Origin: Trochalopteron elliotii
Lineage: Eukaryota; Chordata; Aves; Passeriformes; Leiothrichidae
NCBI GenBank assembly: GCA_024734555.1
Contig: JANPWX010019201.1
Span: forward strand, 294,888 to 358,887
Length of the DNA: 64,000 nt
Direction: 5' to 3'
A model generated the notes under the pieces. It did no database searches. It was not told where the DNA came from and saw only the letters and a program-made list of their open reading frames with translations. Positions 40,001 through 53,079 of this stretch are shown one piece after another. Numbering within the stretch: position 1 is the stretch's first letter; each line of letters begins with the position of its first letter. The translations under genes and the position numbers were made by a program.

Positions 40001-41613
40001 ACTTGTGTGGGCACTGGGTAGGAAATATTTGGTGTTGTGTTTTGCACGATGGGATAACAATTCCAAAGTAACTGCTGTCATATGGACAGCTGCTTTATAC
40101 TTCCATATATTGGCTGAAGAAGTCTGCATGCTCTTTGTCTAGCCCTGTAGGACTTTGTTACACTTTTGGATTCTGAGCTTTCCAGGATTTTTCTCATGCC
40201 TGCAGAGTGGTTTCTGGAAAGCATTAGAATTCTGACTTGGAAATGAGTTTGCAAATGTTCATGAGTTATGACTTTAAAAATTTGTTTTTGGAGCCAGTGT
40301 AATTTTCCAGGTTGATGTCAGCCAGCCTGGTTGAAGCTTGCAACTGCAAATGGACCTAGCTTGTGTGAAACTTTTGATGCATTTGGGGAACTTCCTGGTC
40401 CTTTTACTATCTTATTAGGTGGCATTGGTACATCACACTTGGCCTTCTAAGGAAATAACAAAGTGTTTGAATCTTGTGCAAGTAGTAAATCACAAAGAGT
40501 GACTTTGTGGAAAGTCATAATAGTCAGCTTTTTAGTAGCAGCATTTAAGCTCATTTAAGGACCTATCTTAATGTGTCTAGCTAAATATATTTTGTTTTCT
40601 CTTTGTGTCTAAGATATTATGAAAGTGTCCAGAAGCAAATAAACTGCTTCACATCAGAATGACTGCTGATATTTGCAGATCTATGTCTTCTCCAAGATCT
40701 GCACTGAGTCTGTTGTATACTACAAAGAGCTGTATAGTTCAGCAGGCAAGATCTATAGAGTTTTGACCTGGGGGGACCTAATTCTCTCTACCACTGGCTC
40801 AAGGGCAAAAAGTAGATCTTTCTAGCTTCCAGAAACTCACAACTGTGCTGAGCAATACAGAGGTGTGAAGCCATAAGGAGACTTGTGGAAACCTCCTGGT
40901 TAATTATCCATGCCATACATTTGTATATGAACATTTGGGTTGGGTGTTGGCTTTTTTATCATGTTAATGTTGTATTTTACTTAATGTATTTTTTAGCAGT
41001 TTGTGGTGTATGTGCACTTATTGTATGTCTTTGTCCTTAATTCCTTATTTTTCCCAGAAGCACTTGTAGCAGTCAGATAGAGCCAGCTGTTGGTGAACTC
41101 TTATACCTCCATCAAGGCATGATGTGAATGTGTTAAATTATAATCAAGAAAAAAAGGGAAAGTCAAAAATTAACAGCAAAGTGTGATGAATTTATTGTTT
41201 GGCATTGTAAATAAACCCCTTTTTAAAGAAGTGAGCCAAATATAATCTTAGGTTAGGTACAAAACGGAGCTTTGACCAAAAAGCTCCAAGAAGAAGGTAT
41301 GTAAAACTGACCAATTAGAAAAATTGTCTTAATATTTTCCTAATGGATATTTCCTAATAGACATTTCCATTTCCTGGTGGAAAATGTCTAGAAGCAGTTT
41401 TAATTGTGAAGGACCAGAAAGAAAAAAAACCCCAATGGATCTCTGATTAGATTCAGAGAATATTTGTAGCCTTGTTCAGGCTGTGATTATTTCTAAAGAA
41501 GAGGCTTCTGTGATTTTATCAAAAAATTAGGATTTGGACACCAAATGCTGCTGTGTCTCCCTATAAGACAAAGAAAAAAGACCACTTCATCTTTCATGTT
41601 AACTGCTGCATGT

Positions 41614-41688
41614 AAAACCAAAACAAACCAACAAACAAACCCCAAACAACAATTGACAACAATCAAGCAAAAAGGAAGCAAACAAAAC
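41614..41688. repeat. A/C-rich (CAAA)n-like simple repeat
   Basis: A degenerate run of CAAA, CCAAA and CAACAA units. Confidence 0.75.
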
Positions 41689-42982
41689 CCCTCCCAGTTT
41701 ACCCTTTGAGACGGAATCCCTTTGTCCAGGAGTCTTGACTGTAAATTCCCATTACAACTAAATTTCTACCAGTTTAACTGCAGTACCATAAAAAAAGTTT
41801 TCATTCTCAGATGAAAAATGCTATTGATCTGCAACATCTGTTCATCGTTATGTCTACTGTATTAATGTCCTGCAGCCCATGAATGTATCTTGATTTACTG
41901 AAAAAGCAAATTTCCTCTAGTGTGAAACACCTTTTCAGCTGTAACTATATCAAAAGTTTTCATTAAGTATTTGTGGAATACTTGTTTGTGTTGCACTTTT
42001 GTGACTGTATGTGTGGCTGAACACTGCACAGGAAATGGTAGGGAAATCAATGAATGTTACTGCTGAGATATTGGATTTGCTAGAATTTCAAACAAATTGC
42101 TTAAAACCTAGCAGAAGACAGACTGACTGAACTTACTCTTGGAGTAAAAATAAATTTAAAAGGAAGTGATAAAGAGGATCTTGTATGAGTGGCTCAGGCT
42201 TGTTTTTCCTCTAAGCTAAACTTAGATCCTGTTGCTTTTCTACTTAGGTAAAACTTAATATCTTAGTTAGTGGATGTAATGTCCATTTGCCTACCATGGA
42301 CCCCTGTGATCACAGGTTCTGACCAGACTACAAAAGGATGAAGATTCACAAGCTGTATAATGCCATTCTCTGCATGGAAATGTGCATTACTTCCCCTGTA
42401 AGTATCGGGTGGTTTTACAGTGGGTTGAGGAGAACCATATTATTCTTCCTGTTTCAGCAAAAATGTTTCTGTCTCACGTACACACACAGCTTGACTTCCG
42501 AAAGGGTATGGATTAAACAGTTGGGGTTATTTGAAAAGTGTCTGAAGTTCTCTTCCTAGCCATAAAGAATTGCACTACAAAGATTTATAATTCGAAAGGG
42601 AGGAGTTTCCTCTTTTCTGCTGCTGCACAAAAAGACTTGGTTTCTTTTAATAACTGAAATGGTTTCTACCTCTGTCTGAGTCTACAAGAACCTCTTAGAA
42701 AGTTCACAGAGCAGTTTCAGTTCACCATCTGAGCTCGTCAAATGGAAACTTATTTCTTTGAGCAAGCACTAGTCATCTTTTTCATTAAACCAGTTGTCTA
42801 ATGCATATCCAATTTAGATACTATAATTTTCATAGACAACTCTGAGGATCTCAGAAAGATATGAATCTTAGGGACATGAAGATGAAGTGTGCCGAGCTAC
42901 TTGGGTTGACTTTTGACTGGAATCCGGACTGTAGTCCTAAGAAACGTCTTGTAATAGAAATTTCTTTATGGCTTCCACAGCC

Positions 42983-43049
42983 TTTTTTTGTTTGTTTGTT
43001 TGTTTGGTTTTTTTTTGTTTGTTTGTTTTTTTTTGTGTGTGTGTGTGTG
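42983..43049. repeat. Compound (GTTT)n-T-(GT)n microsatellite
   Basis: Tandem GTTT units interrupted by T runs pass into seven or more GT units. Confidence 0.9.
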
Positions 43050-43504
43050 CTCTAATTTCCTGTTCTCCATTTCCTGTATGTCTGCTTTGTTTCTTCTATT
43101 GTGTATGTATATGTATATTTATTTCACAATCAAGATTCTTCCTTTGCCTGAATGAAGGAGTACTCTGAGAATGAATGAAGGAAGAAAGTAAATCCAGGTA
43201 GTACAACTCTGAGTGTTTCTAGAATTTCTCCTATATTAGAGCAGAGTTTAAACATCCTATCAGAAATAGTGTTAGTCAGCTGGGTTGTAAACCTGATAAT
43301 CCAGCTTTCTTGTTTTGACCACCAACATAAGTCAATTCTAAGTAATATTTTAAGGCATTGTTTTTGCCCCAGTTACTCATATTGTGAGAGTTTTGTCTTA
43401 AAACAGGTGTCATGTCCCCAAAGATAGCATTATTTTACCATTATTACATTAATTCAGATGCTGTTTTTAGAATAATCAAATTCTGCCATACACATATTAC
43501 ACAG

Positions 43505-44765
43505 ACTGACCGAATCAGAGAATATGCTGAGTTGGAAGGGACCCAGAAGGATCATCAAGTCCAACTCGTGGCCCTGCACAGCACCATTCTCAAGAATCAC
43601 ACCATGTGCCTGAGAGCACTGTCCAAAGGCTTCTTGAGCTCTGTCAGGCTGGTGCTACGACCACTGCCCTGGGGAGCTATTCCAGTGCCCAACCACCCTC
43701 TGGGGGAAGAAGCTTTTTCTGATGTCTGACCTAAACCTCCCCTCACACAGCTTCAGGCCATTCCCTCCTGTCATTGGTCAGCACAGAGAAGAGACTGCTT
43801 CCTGCCCCTACTCTTCCCCACAGGAGGAAACTGTAGACTGCAGTGAGGTCTCCCCTCAGCTTCCTCTACTCCAGGCTGAACAAACCAAGTGACCTCAGCT
43901 GCTCTTCATAGGGTTTCCCCTTAAGGACTTTCACCATGCTGGTGGCCCTCCTTTGGACATTCTCTAATAGTTTCATGTCTTTCTTATATTGTGGTGCCCA
44001 AAATTGCACAAAGTACTTGAGGTGAGGCTGCCCGAGCTCAGAGCAGAGCAGGACAATCCCCTCCCTTGCCCAGCTGGTGATGCTGGGCCTGATGCACCCC
44101 AGGACAAGGCTGGCCCTCCTGGCTGCCAGGGCACTGCTGGCTCATGTTCAACTTGCCACAGACCAGGACCCCCAGGTCCCTTTCCATGGCACTGCTTTCC
44201 AGCATCTCATTTTCCAGTCTGTCCAGACATCCAGGGCTGCCCCATCCCTGGTGCAGAATCTGGCACTTGCCCTTGTTGGACTTCATATTGTTGGTGATTA
44301 CCCTCACCCCTGATTTGTCAAGACCTCTCTGCAGGGCATCCCTGCCCTCGAGGGAGTCAGCAGCTCCTCCCAATTTTGTATCACTTGGGAACTTAATTAT
44401 TATCCCTTCCAGTCTTGCATCGGAGTAATTTATGAAGATGTTGAAGAGTACAGGGCCAAGGATAGAGCCCTGTGGAAACCCACCAGTGACAGGTCCCCAG
44501 GCTGATGTCACCCCATTCACTGTGTCCCCTTTGCGCCTGACCCATGAGCCACTTGCTTGCCCATCACATGGTGTGTGTACCCAGCTGTGGGCTGCACATT
44601 CTGTCCAGAAGGATCCTGTGAGAGACAGCATCAAAAGCTTTGCTGAAGCCTAAAAAGATTGCACTAACTGTCTCCCCTTGATCAACTAGTTGTGTTACCT
44701 TGTCATTAAAGGAAAACTTAGTCCAAGTGTCTCTTCCTCTGGACTGTATGATGCCCAGTAAAGAA
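43505..44765 (-). mobile_element. 5'-truncated CR1 LINE; donor or recipient of a 684-bp identical tract
   Basis: The left edge (sense 3' end) carries GAGTTGGAAGGGACCC, preceded by a decayed ATTCTCTGATTC terminal repeat. The 3'UTR covers 43505-44000, followed by the end of the reverse transcriptase. On the minus strand a 198-codon open frame (44038-44634) holds motif B (VTGGFPQGS) and motif C mutated to FPSD (44380-44391) where active CR1 has FADD. The interval 44023-44706 matches 53803-54486 in inverted orientation without visible difference; outside it the two copies diverge clearly. The 5' end is truncated within the reverse transcriptase near 44765. The open frame is not a host gene. Confidence 0.93.
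44023..44706 (-). repeat. Left arm of a 684-bp identical inverted repeat
   Basis: The reverse complement of this interval equals 53803-54486. Position x maps to 98509 - x throughout, so there is no indel. Predicted translations in several frames on both strands are identical at mirrored coordinates (for example 44038-44634 and 53875-54471; 44432-44653 and 53856-54077). At both edges the identity breaks within a few bases. Confidence 0.92.
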
Positions 44766-45549
44766 AAAAACCAGTTGTGAATACCACTTCTTTTTAAAGA
44801 ACAATTCCTCTTAGGTTTTAGTAATTAGATAGATTTCATCATAATTACTCCCAATTATTCCTTCCATTAGCCTGGTGAACATCAGGCATTTAAATACAAT
44901 ATGCCCAAACATCTCCAGTGGGACAAGCTGCAGTGTGTACAAGGGGGAGCATGACAGATACTAGAAGCACAGGCCACTTCTTAACATGACAGAATAAGAA
45001 AACCAAAGATGAGAACTGGTGCCAATTTTTAAAGTGGATTTAAAGGGCAAGCAAATGCACTTTGCTCCATTCAAAAATATTTATTAACTTATTATTTTCA
45101 GGCACTTTATTGTAAAAGTCATATTACACATGGGCTTTCCACCCATATCTCCTGATGGTCCTCACAAGAAACTAAATAACCAAACTGAAGCACTGGGAAA
45201 GGCACAACAGGAATAATCCTAATTCCCTCCTTTATACAGCTACATTCAAAAAAACAGGAATGGAGAATTAACTTGTCTAACAACAATGTGGCTGTGTGAA
45301 GAACCTGGTTCTCTGAAACACTGAAGAAAAGGGTACTGTTTTCATAAAAACATTGCTGGGGCCAAGTTTAATCTTTCATTTTTCTTCTAGGGCTGTCTTT
45401 AAACTAGCTACAATTCAATTTTGATTGAAATTAACTATAAAGAAAACAGTAATAGTTCTTAGTTGTCAGTAAGTTTTCTTGGTTGTTATAGGTCTCTAAC
45501 ATATATTATGACCTCCCATAAGTCTATGTTAAAATTTACTCTTGAACAG

Positions 45550-45615
45550 TATTTGGGGCCAGTCACTTAATCTCTCTGTCCCTCAGCTTACTTCTCCAAA
45601 TGACAGATTTTGATA
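45550..45615 (+). mobile_element. MIR-like ancient SINE fragment
   Basis: AGTCACTTAATCTCTCTGTC followed by CCTCAGCTTACTTCTCC resembles the conserved MIR/CORE segment 'AAGTCACTTAACCTCTCTG...CCTCAGTTTCCTC'. The match is short but distinctive. Such relics survive at low density in bird genomes. Confidence 0.5.
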
Positions 45616-46717
45616 TTCCACTGGCTCTAATTCACTAGTAGGCTCTCTAGATTAAAAGCACTAGGTAGTCATGTTGTTATGATAGCAAAAATACAGAAAA
45701 CCTGTACAATTTTCTCATGAGATAGGATTGCTAATTTGCTAATTGATGCCTTTGGAAATACATGCCTGAGCACAGTCAGCATGAGGCTCCCCTCCCTCAT
45801 GCATATTGGCATAATACAGAGCAATGCTAAGTACTGAAAACAGTGTGATAATCAACTTCCTCAGCTTTTTAAGGAACTTGGACAGAAGAAATAGAGAGAA
45901 ATCTTCATAGTGATGCTACCACTGCAACTTTGCTATTGAGATAATTGGCTTTGCCAGAAACGGCACTGAATGTTTTGTGAAAACAAACAGCAGGAAGTCA
46001 AGAACAGTTTATAAGAAAGAGGGAGTAACCAGGGCACTTAAACCCTTGTACTGGCCAGTGTTGACTGGATGATGCAACTGCAGAAATCAACAGAAAATAC
46101 TTATAAGGGCATCAGATATGACAGAAAGGGAGCAGGTGAAAAAGATTGTAAATAACATACCACTACTGTCCAAATATGTGATGGGAATGCACAAAGCAAC
46201 AAGCAGTTCACAATGGTTTCAGTCCATTTGGACTTCACAAGGGCTAGAGCATTATGACACTATATGGGACAGCCAGCACGTCAGAGATGACTGACCAGCC
46301 AAGGCAGCCACAGCCTCTCCCCTGCAAGGATCCCCAAATGCAAAAATGCATCAAGGCTTGAAAAAATGACTGGTTTAAGAAGGGATAGTTTTAGCAAAGA
46401 GCCATCAGAATTGCCAGTCAATGCTTGCAGAGACCACTCAGTGATCAGGGACAGCTCTCTGGGTAAAGCAGTGACTGCATCAACAAAGGTGACAGTGGGA
46501 GGCTGCAGTCCTACAGCCCTCTCTGGACCTGTGCTGTGGAGATGGCCAGGCTGGGATTTTGACATTCTGGGAAACCTAAATTTTGTTTAAATTAAAAAAT
46601 AACTACCCAAATTAGCTAGTTAACACACAGAGCTGAGTCTACCTTACTTGCTCAGCTTGTGTTTAAATTAAACCTTTTTTCTTAAGGACTTGGCTAAACT
46701 GTTGAAATACTGTGCTT

Positions 46718-46799
46718 TCAAACTGAAGGCACCAAGTAGTCGTGAGGCAGACACTTTTTCAAACTGAAGGCACCAAGTAGTCATGAGGCAGACACTTTT
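46718..46799. repeat. 41-bp tandem duplication
   Basis: The unit starting TCAAACTGAAGGCACCAAGT at 46718 repeats at 46759 with one G/A difference (CGTG and CATG). This indicates a recent local duplication. Confidence 0.93.
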
Positions 46800-48489
46800 T
46801 CCTCTTCACTAAACCCTCCTAACCCAGGCTTCATTCTTCAACTTCTAAAATTTTATTTCAAGTTCCAAAATGTGAGACAGCAAAATCTAAGAAAACCACA
46901 GATAAGGGAAACGGGACCCACATAAGGTGTCAGGATATTCAGCTCTATTTATCTCACAGTAGGAAGTGGTGTAGTTTAGACTTTAAAACTTTGCTAGGCC
47001 ATAGTTAGAAAGTCCTGAAATGAGCTAAAGGTACTTTACAAAATGCTTTCAGTTTCAGAGAAAAGAAGAGCTTAGTTTTGTTATTATTTCTCCTAGCAAA
47101 AGATCTCCACCCAAAGCAGGAGAAACACTGAGAAGCACATGCTGCCTGAGTAACACTCCTTAAAGCATTGTGCATCTCAGAAGGCAACTAATCTAGCTTG
47201 AGTGTAAAGGTCTTGGTGAATAAAAGGCCAAAGCTCCTATTCACTTCAATGGGGTCAGGATTTCCCACAGGAGGCAGTCTCACCTTAATGCTTGTTTTTT
47301 AGTCCTACCTCCAAAGCACCAACATTACAGTCCTTTCTGGTGTCTCCACCTTTGCAGGTTTAGTCCAAATATTTTATAACTGGTGATATCTGGTTATCAA
47401 CAGCTGATCAAATTGACAACACACCTTTTTTGTGTCATCTGTCCTCATGGAAGACATAGGTATTTCTGGCAAATGTGCACTTCGAGGCCTGTCTTGCCAA
47501 CTCACATATCATCCACCCTCTATGTACTTCCTACAAAATCAGCAGAGAAACTAAGAATGAAAAAGATGATTCCTTTTCATTCTGTCATGCAGCAGAGAAG
47601 ATCATGTCTTGCAGTTTCCCTGAGCTGTGGGAAAAGATCCTTCTGAAGGTGATTTCTGGTTTACATGGCATAGACCTTTGAAGTACACTCAATCTGGAAT
47701 CAATTCAGGAATTTACAGATATGGGTTATCAGACCTTGTTTATTCACAATGATGAGAAGAGTTTAATTAATACCACACATATTGGTCAATTCTTTGCTTT
47801 TAAACCTTACCTTTTGCCCATCAGCCAATCAATATGTATTTTAATCTTCTTCTCTTTTCAGACATGGTTTTAACATCTCACAGAACAGACTAGCAGACTT
47901 CACAATCATTAATTGCTATTACCAGCTCTTTTATTTTCTGAACATCAGCAGTTTCTATGAAATCCACTTTCATCCATGTGTTATATTACCCACTCTTATT
48001 CACCACATGCTTCTGAAGTATTCTTCTTTAAAACTGCAGAAGTTCTATTAACCAGGATTACAAAATAGTTCTTTTATACAATTTACTTTATATTCTCATA
48101 TTTTCTCATTTGATATGGAAAATAAAAGAATAAACTTCAGTTGTAGATATAATTCCATACCTACCTACAAAACCTAAAATATGGATGAAGAAAATATAGT
48201 AATTTTCCTTGATCAAAATACAATTAAGATGCTTATTTTGGGATCTAGTCTAACATTTTAACCTGAGGAGTTCTAGGAGACAATTAAACCTATGAAAATG
48301 AAAATATTTAAAACTCTGTCAGTCATAGCCTACTAAAAAGCAGACATATTTCTGGTGATCTTTGGTAACATGCAGCACACAATAACAGTTGACACAGCTT
48401 CATATTTGTCTCCCTCTCCGTTAATCAACAAATTAAATAGCTAACAGCCACTTTCACTGGCCTCTCAGTTCAGTTTTTTTTCATGCAAC

Positions 48490-50196
48490 TGAACTCAAAC
48501 ATAGAATAAAAGTGGGCCACAGGCCAGAGCAGAGTCAAGTGACCCAGGAAGAGTATAGTAATGCTGTACAGTTGTGCCGGGATGGACTTAGAAAAGCCAG
48601 AACTCATCTGCAGTTGAATCTGGCAAAGAATGTGAAGGACAACTGGGAAGTATTCTACAAGTATAAGAAAATCAAAAGGAAAATGTGAGCCCAGTGCTGA
48701 GTGGAGCAGGGAAACTGGTGACAACTGACATAGAGATGGATGAGGTACTTGATGCCTTCTTTGTCTCAGTCCTTGTCAATAAAATCTGCTATTAGGAATC
48801 CTAGGCCACTGAGACCAGAGAGGTTTGGAGCAAGGATGACTGATTTAGTGAAGATGGCCTGGGCTATAGAGAGCAAATAGGCAGCTCATATATAAGCTCA
48901 AAAGTGCTGAGAGAGCTCTGGTGTCACTGTGAGGCCACATTCAGTTGCCTTTGAATGGTCATGATGGCCAATCAAACAAGAGGTTCCCAAGGACTGAAAC
49001 AGAAATACCACTCCAAGACAGGAAAAAAAAACCCCAAACATTGGAGAACAGGTCCTTTAGCATCCCTTCAGTCTCTAGAAAAGCAATGAAAAACTGCTTC
49101 TGGAAACTGTTTTCAGGCCTTCTAGAATATGGCAACTGGCCTAGTGGAACAGTGGATGGTTTTTACATTGACTGTATTGAAGCATCTACTGACTTCAGTA
49201 GCATCACTACAGACAAGCCAACAAAGCACAGTTTAAATAAGTGAACGGTGAATTAAAAAGTGGCTGAATAATCAAGCCCAGTGTTGTTCAACATCTCCAC
49301 TCATGGCCTTGAGGATGAGATAAAGTACAGATAATCTGCACCCTCAGCAGGTTCACAGATGATACAGAACTGGGCAGCATGACTGATACACCAGGGCATT
49401 TTGCTGACATTCAGAGGCGTTTCCACAAGAGAAAACTCCAGAAGATCAACAAGAATAAACTGAAAATCACATAACTGAGGAGGAATAACCCCAGGCACAA
49501 GTATATGCTGGCTACCCAGATGAAGATTAGTTTTTCAGAAATGAGTTTGGGTTTTCAACCATCAGCAAGCTGACCGTGACGCAGCAATGCATTCTCACAG
49601 CATAAAAGGTCAACAGTATCATGGGCTGCTTTGGGCAAAGAATGGTAAGGAAGGTTGAGGAAGGTGAACTTTTGACTCTGTTCAGCACTGGTGAGGTCAC
49701 ATGCAGCCATATCGTGCCCAGATCTGGGCTCCCCAGTACAAAAGAGACATGGATTTATACTGGAACAACTTGTGCAGTGCAACAAAGATACTGTATGTAT
49801 TATACTACTTTTCATATGAGGAGAGGCTGAGAGAGCTGGGCCTGTCCAGCCTGAAGAAAAACCAGCCCAGGGGAGACCTTGTGCACATGTATCAATACCC
49901 AGCAGGACAGAATGAAAACAAGGGAGGCAGACTCCTCTCTGTGGTACCCAGTGATAGGACCAGAGGCAACGGGCACAAACTGAAACACTGGAGGTTGCCT
50001 TGGAACATCAGGAAACACTTTTTCACTGTGAGGATGACACAGATTGTCCAGAGGGATTCTGAAGTCTGGATCCTTGGAGATATTCAAAGACCAACTGACA
50101 CAGTCCAGGAAACCTGCTTTAGCTGACCCCACTCTGAGCAGGAACTAGATTTTAGAGGTCCTGTCCAACCTCAGCCATTCTGTAGTTCTGTGATTT
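48490..50196 (+). mobile_element. Older CR1 LINE, internally deleted
   Basis: Near 48590-48770 the sequence resembles the segment between the CR1 endonuclease and reverse transcriptase (AKNVKDNWEVFYKYKK-like, then TTDIEMDEVLDAFFVSV). From 49290 a CR1-like 'AGGTTCACAGATGAT' segment corresponds to the reverse-transcriptase active-site region. The 3' part from 49800 has 'GAGAGGCTGAGAGAGCTGGG', 'CCCAGTGATAGGACCAGAGG' and 'CATCAGGAAACACTTTTTCA', and the end reads CTGTCCAACCTCAGCCATTC with a decayed terminal repeat. The copy is about 1.7 kb where roughly 2.5 kb would be expected, so parts of the reverse transcriptase are missing. It lies directly upstream of a second CR1 in the same orientation. 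Confidence 0.85.
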
Positions 50197-50644
50197 GTAA
50201 GCCAGTGGCTTGTTTACAGTTATATGCTGCAAAACTTCATGAATTTGGTCACTTCTGTGATTCATGAGAATGGTCACATCACTCGTGTAGTGGTATCATG
50301 GAATAGAGGAAGTAATTATTGTAAAACAGGAACACTGCCTAAACAAACCAAATGCTCTTGGGTGTTGTAAGCTACAGAGAGAGGGAATGAACTAAGGCAC
50401 CTTAGGATATGCTCATGCTGTCGTTTGCTGTGGATACAAACCTCAGGTTTCAAAACAATGAAGTTTCCCCTCCAACCTTTTATTAGACTGAGAGCCATTC
50501 ATATGTGTGTTGGTGTGTCTCATCATTATTGTGTGTTATACACAATGTTTTTCATATCTGTGCCAAGTGAATGGATCAATTTTTAATGACCTTAATTTTT
50601 CTGTCACCTTTGCCACCCTTTAAGTTCCCATCTTGAAACGTTTT
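50197..50644. other. Spacer between two CR1 copies
   Basis: About 450 bp of AT-rich sequence with no recognised feature. It separates the older CR1's 3' end from the 5' end of the longer CR1. Confidence 0.5.
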
Positions 50645-50949
50645 TGTTAATATGGTCAGTGAGGCAGCAGTGACTGAAGGAACTCTGGGAGTGAGGGTTA
50701 GATCAGGCTGTACAGGGGGAGTTCCATTTACAGATTTAAACAGCTCCAGGGAGCATGGCAAAGAGGGGTGGGCAAACAGGGGCATGACCATGGCAGTATG
50801 GGCATGGCACAGCACTTTGCATGGCAACTCACACAAGCAGGGCAAACAGCAGGGGCTCCTCTCTGACCATCTGGGAGCAGCCAATAGAGGCAGCAAACAG
50901 GCTGAATAGCTGGTAAGAAAGAGCATCTTTTAGGCCCAATCTTTTAAGC

Positions 50950-52170
50950 ATGCTGGTTCAAGCTTCCTCAGCTAAGGTGCTGACATGCCAAACTGAATCG
51001 CATGAGTCTGCAGGAGTCACTGAACCAGTCACTGAACCTGAAGCCATGTCACAGGCCTCCAGACAGACAGATCTGCTGATGGGAGATGGAGCTCTCCAGG
51101 TCACAGGCTGCCAGGAGTGTTTGATGCCTTTCTGCAAGGCTGGGGCTGACAAACACTTTGCAGATGTGCTGTGGTTGAGGCCGTATGACCAGAGGACAGA
51201 GCTACAGGAAGAAGTGAACAGGCTATGTAGTATTTAAGCACACGAGGAAGGGGTTAAGGATTATTTTCAGAGGCACTACAGTCCCAAGGCTCTTGGGAGT
51301 CTCTAACTTACATTGCAGTGGAGAAGTAGATGGACTCAGAACCCTGCACAGTAATTAGCCCAGTGTCTGTTAGTCCAGGGTCTGTCGAGATGAAGACTGG
51401 AAGCAGGTCACAGCATGCACCAGGAGGAAGGTTCCTCCTCAGAATCTGACAAGTAGAACTGGCACCTTCTACAGCATATGTAAGGCTCTGGAAGTAAGAA
51501 GGCCGGACAACTGATGAAGTGGGTAAAAGTCCTTCTGGGATCAAGTGGCCTCCTAATGCAACACCATCTGTACCCCCTATCATGACCTCCTGTTAAGAAG
51601 AAAAGGAGGGTGGCTGTAATAGGAAACTCCCTTCTAAGAAGGGAGGGCCTGACATGCAGACTGGACCTAGCTCACAGGGGCATGGATAAAGGACATTATT
51701 GGAAGACTCCCCAGTATACTAAGGCCTTGTGATTACTATCCTGTATTAGTTGTTCAATGGGGCAGTGAAGAAATAACGAAATGAGGTCCGAGGGCAATCA
51801 AAGAGATGTCAGTGCTTTGAGAAGACTGGTAGAAGGATCAGGAACATAAGTTGCGATTTCCTCAATCCTTCTGGTAACAACAAATCTTAATAACAGGAAT
51901 AGGCAGATCCATCAGGTCAATGTGTGGCTCTTAGGCTGGTGTAATCAGAAAAAAATTGGTGGTTTTGACCATGTTCTACTCAACACCTGATATACTGACA
52001 CCTGAAGAGATTTTCTCAGAGGAGAAGAAGAATTCTAGCACAGGAGCTAACAAGGGCTGTTGACAGAGCTTTAAACTAGCTTGGAAGGGGAAAAGGGACC
52101 AAACCAGGCTTGCCATGGTGAGCAATGGGATGGTGTGACAAAACTTAAGGAAACAAGCACTAATGGAATC
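50950..52170 (+). pseudogene. CR1 ORF1 remnant: coiled coil and SGNH-esterase-like segment
   Basis: The first part (50950-51236) is open for 95 codons. It has a CQECLMPFC cysteine pair region and ends with LQEEVNRLCSI, like the cysteine motif and leucine-rich coil of avian CR1 ORF1 (usual ending 'LxxEVxRLRSIR'). The second part near 51610 reads VAVIGNSLLRREG. GNSLL matches block I of the SGNH/GDSL esterase domain carried by CR1 ORF1 proteins. Downstream, RLVEGSGT-like sequence at about 51820 fits the same domain, but stops interrupt it. ORF1 proteins bind the element RNA; the esterase role is not settled. The copy is dead. Confidence 0.75.
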
Positions 52171-52189
52171 CTTCAATCAACTTAATTGA

Positions 52190-52900
52190 CTACAATGTAG
52201 TACACCTGAAATGTTTCTACACTAAGGCACACCCCATGAGAAATAAAGAAGTTGAGCTGGAAGCCCAGCCCTATCCCAGAGATTTGACATAACTGGCATA
52301 AGAGAAACCTGGTGGGATGAGTCCTGTGACTAGAGTGCCCTCATGGTCATTTACAGGCTCTTCAGATGGAACAGGCTGGGGAGAAGAGGCTGGTGGGTGG
52401 CATTGTATGTAATGAAAAGGATGAAATGTGTGAAGCTCACAGCTGGCAACAGCACAGTTGGATAAGAATCAAACAAGAGACAAACAAATAATGTGCTTGT
52501 TATTGTGGGACTCTACTATAGACCTCCCAGCCAGGACAATGATGCTGACAAATTATTCTTTGAGGAACTAAAGGACACTTCCAGGTCAACAGCCTTTGTC
52601 CTTATGGGGGACTTCAACTTGCCAGAAATCAACTGGGAGCATCATGCAGCTGGTACAACCTGGCCAGAAGATTCTTAAAAAACCTGGATGACAACTTTAT
52701 GGAATAGATCCTAAAGGAGCCAACTGAGAAAGATACTCTCCTTGATCTCCTGCTTGTCAACAGAGAGGATCTTGTGGATCAAAGTAGACATTGGCAGCTG
52801 TCTTGACCACAAGGTGATCAAGCCTAAAATCTCAGGTGACAGCAGGAAAAGTCCTGGCAACAATTCAGGTATCAGGGAATTAGTGAGTAATGTCCCCTGA
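52190..52900 (+). pseudogene. CR1 ORF2 remnant: AP-type endonuclease
   Basis: The frame 52493-52678 contains VGLYYRPPSQDND and then VLMGDFNLPEINWEHH. GDFN (52607-52618) is the hallmark active-site block of non-LTR-retrotransposon endonucleases, which nick target DNA to prime reverse transcription. DTLLDLLLVNREDLV-like residues follow in another frame near 52733. The late SDH catalytic block appears as LDHKVIK near 52807, so its Ser is replaced by Leu. Upstream sequence near 52290 (GIRETWWDES-like) is the N-terminal part of the domain. Stops and frameshifts break it into pieces. Confidence 0.85.
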
Positions 52901-53079
52901 TGAAATGTATTTGCAGGTGCCCAGGTCCATCAGTGCTGGTCACTTCTCAAACATCACCTTCTAAGAGGACAGGAGCAGGCAATTCCCAAATGTCTGAAGT
53001 CAAGCTGGCAGGGCAAAAGGCTGGCTTGGCTGAGCAGGAGTCTTCTCTTGGAAATAAGACTAAATAGGAAGGTGTATGC

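Larger units (their letters stand above)
37061..43504. other. Non-coding DNA without recognised genes
   Basis: Over 6 kb of AT-rich sequence with no transposon family recognised. Simple repeats lie at 41614-41688 and 42983-43049. No exon with matched splice sites was supported on either strand. Confidence 0.45.
44766..48489. other. Non-coding DNA between CR1 copies
   Basis: Contains an old MIR-like piece near 45.55 kb and a 41-bp duplication at 46718. No gene recognised. Open frames near 46.3 and 47.4 kb have no splice or domain support. Confidence 0.45.

Noticed and set aside
43989..44428. Open frames antisense to the CR1 at 43.5 kb
   Set aside because: They are shadows of the reverse-transcriptase strand, and the same frames recur in mirror image at 54 kb.
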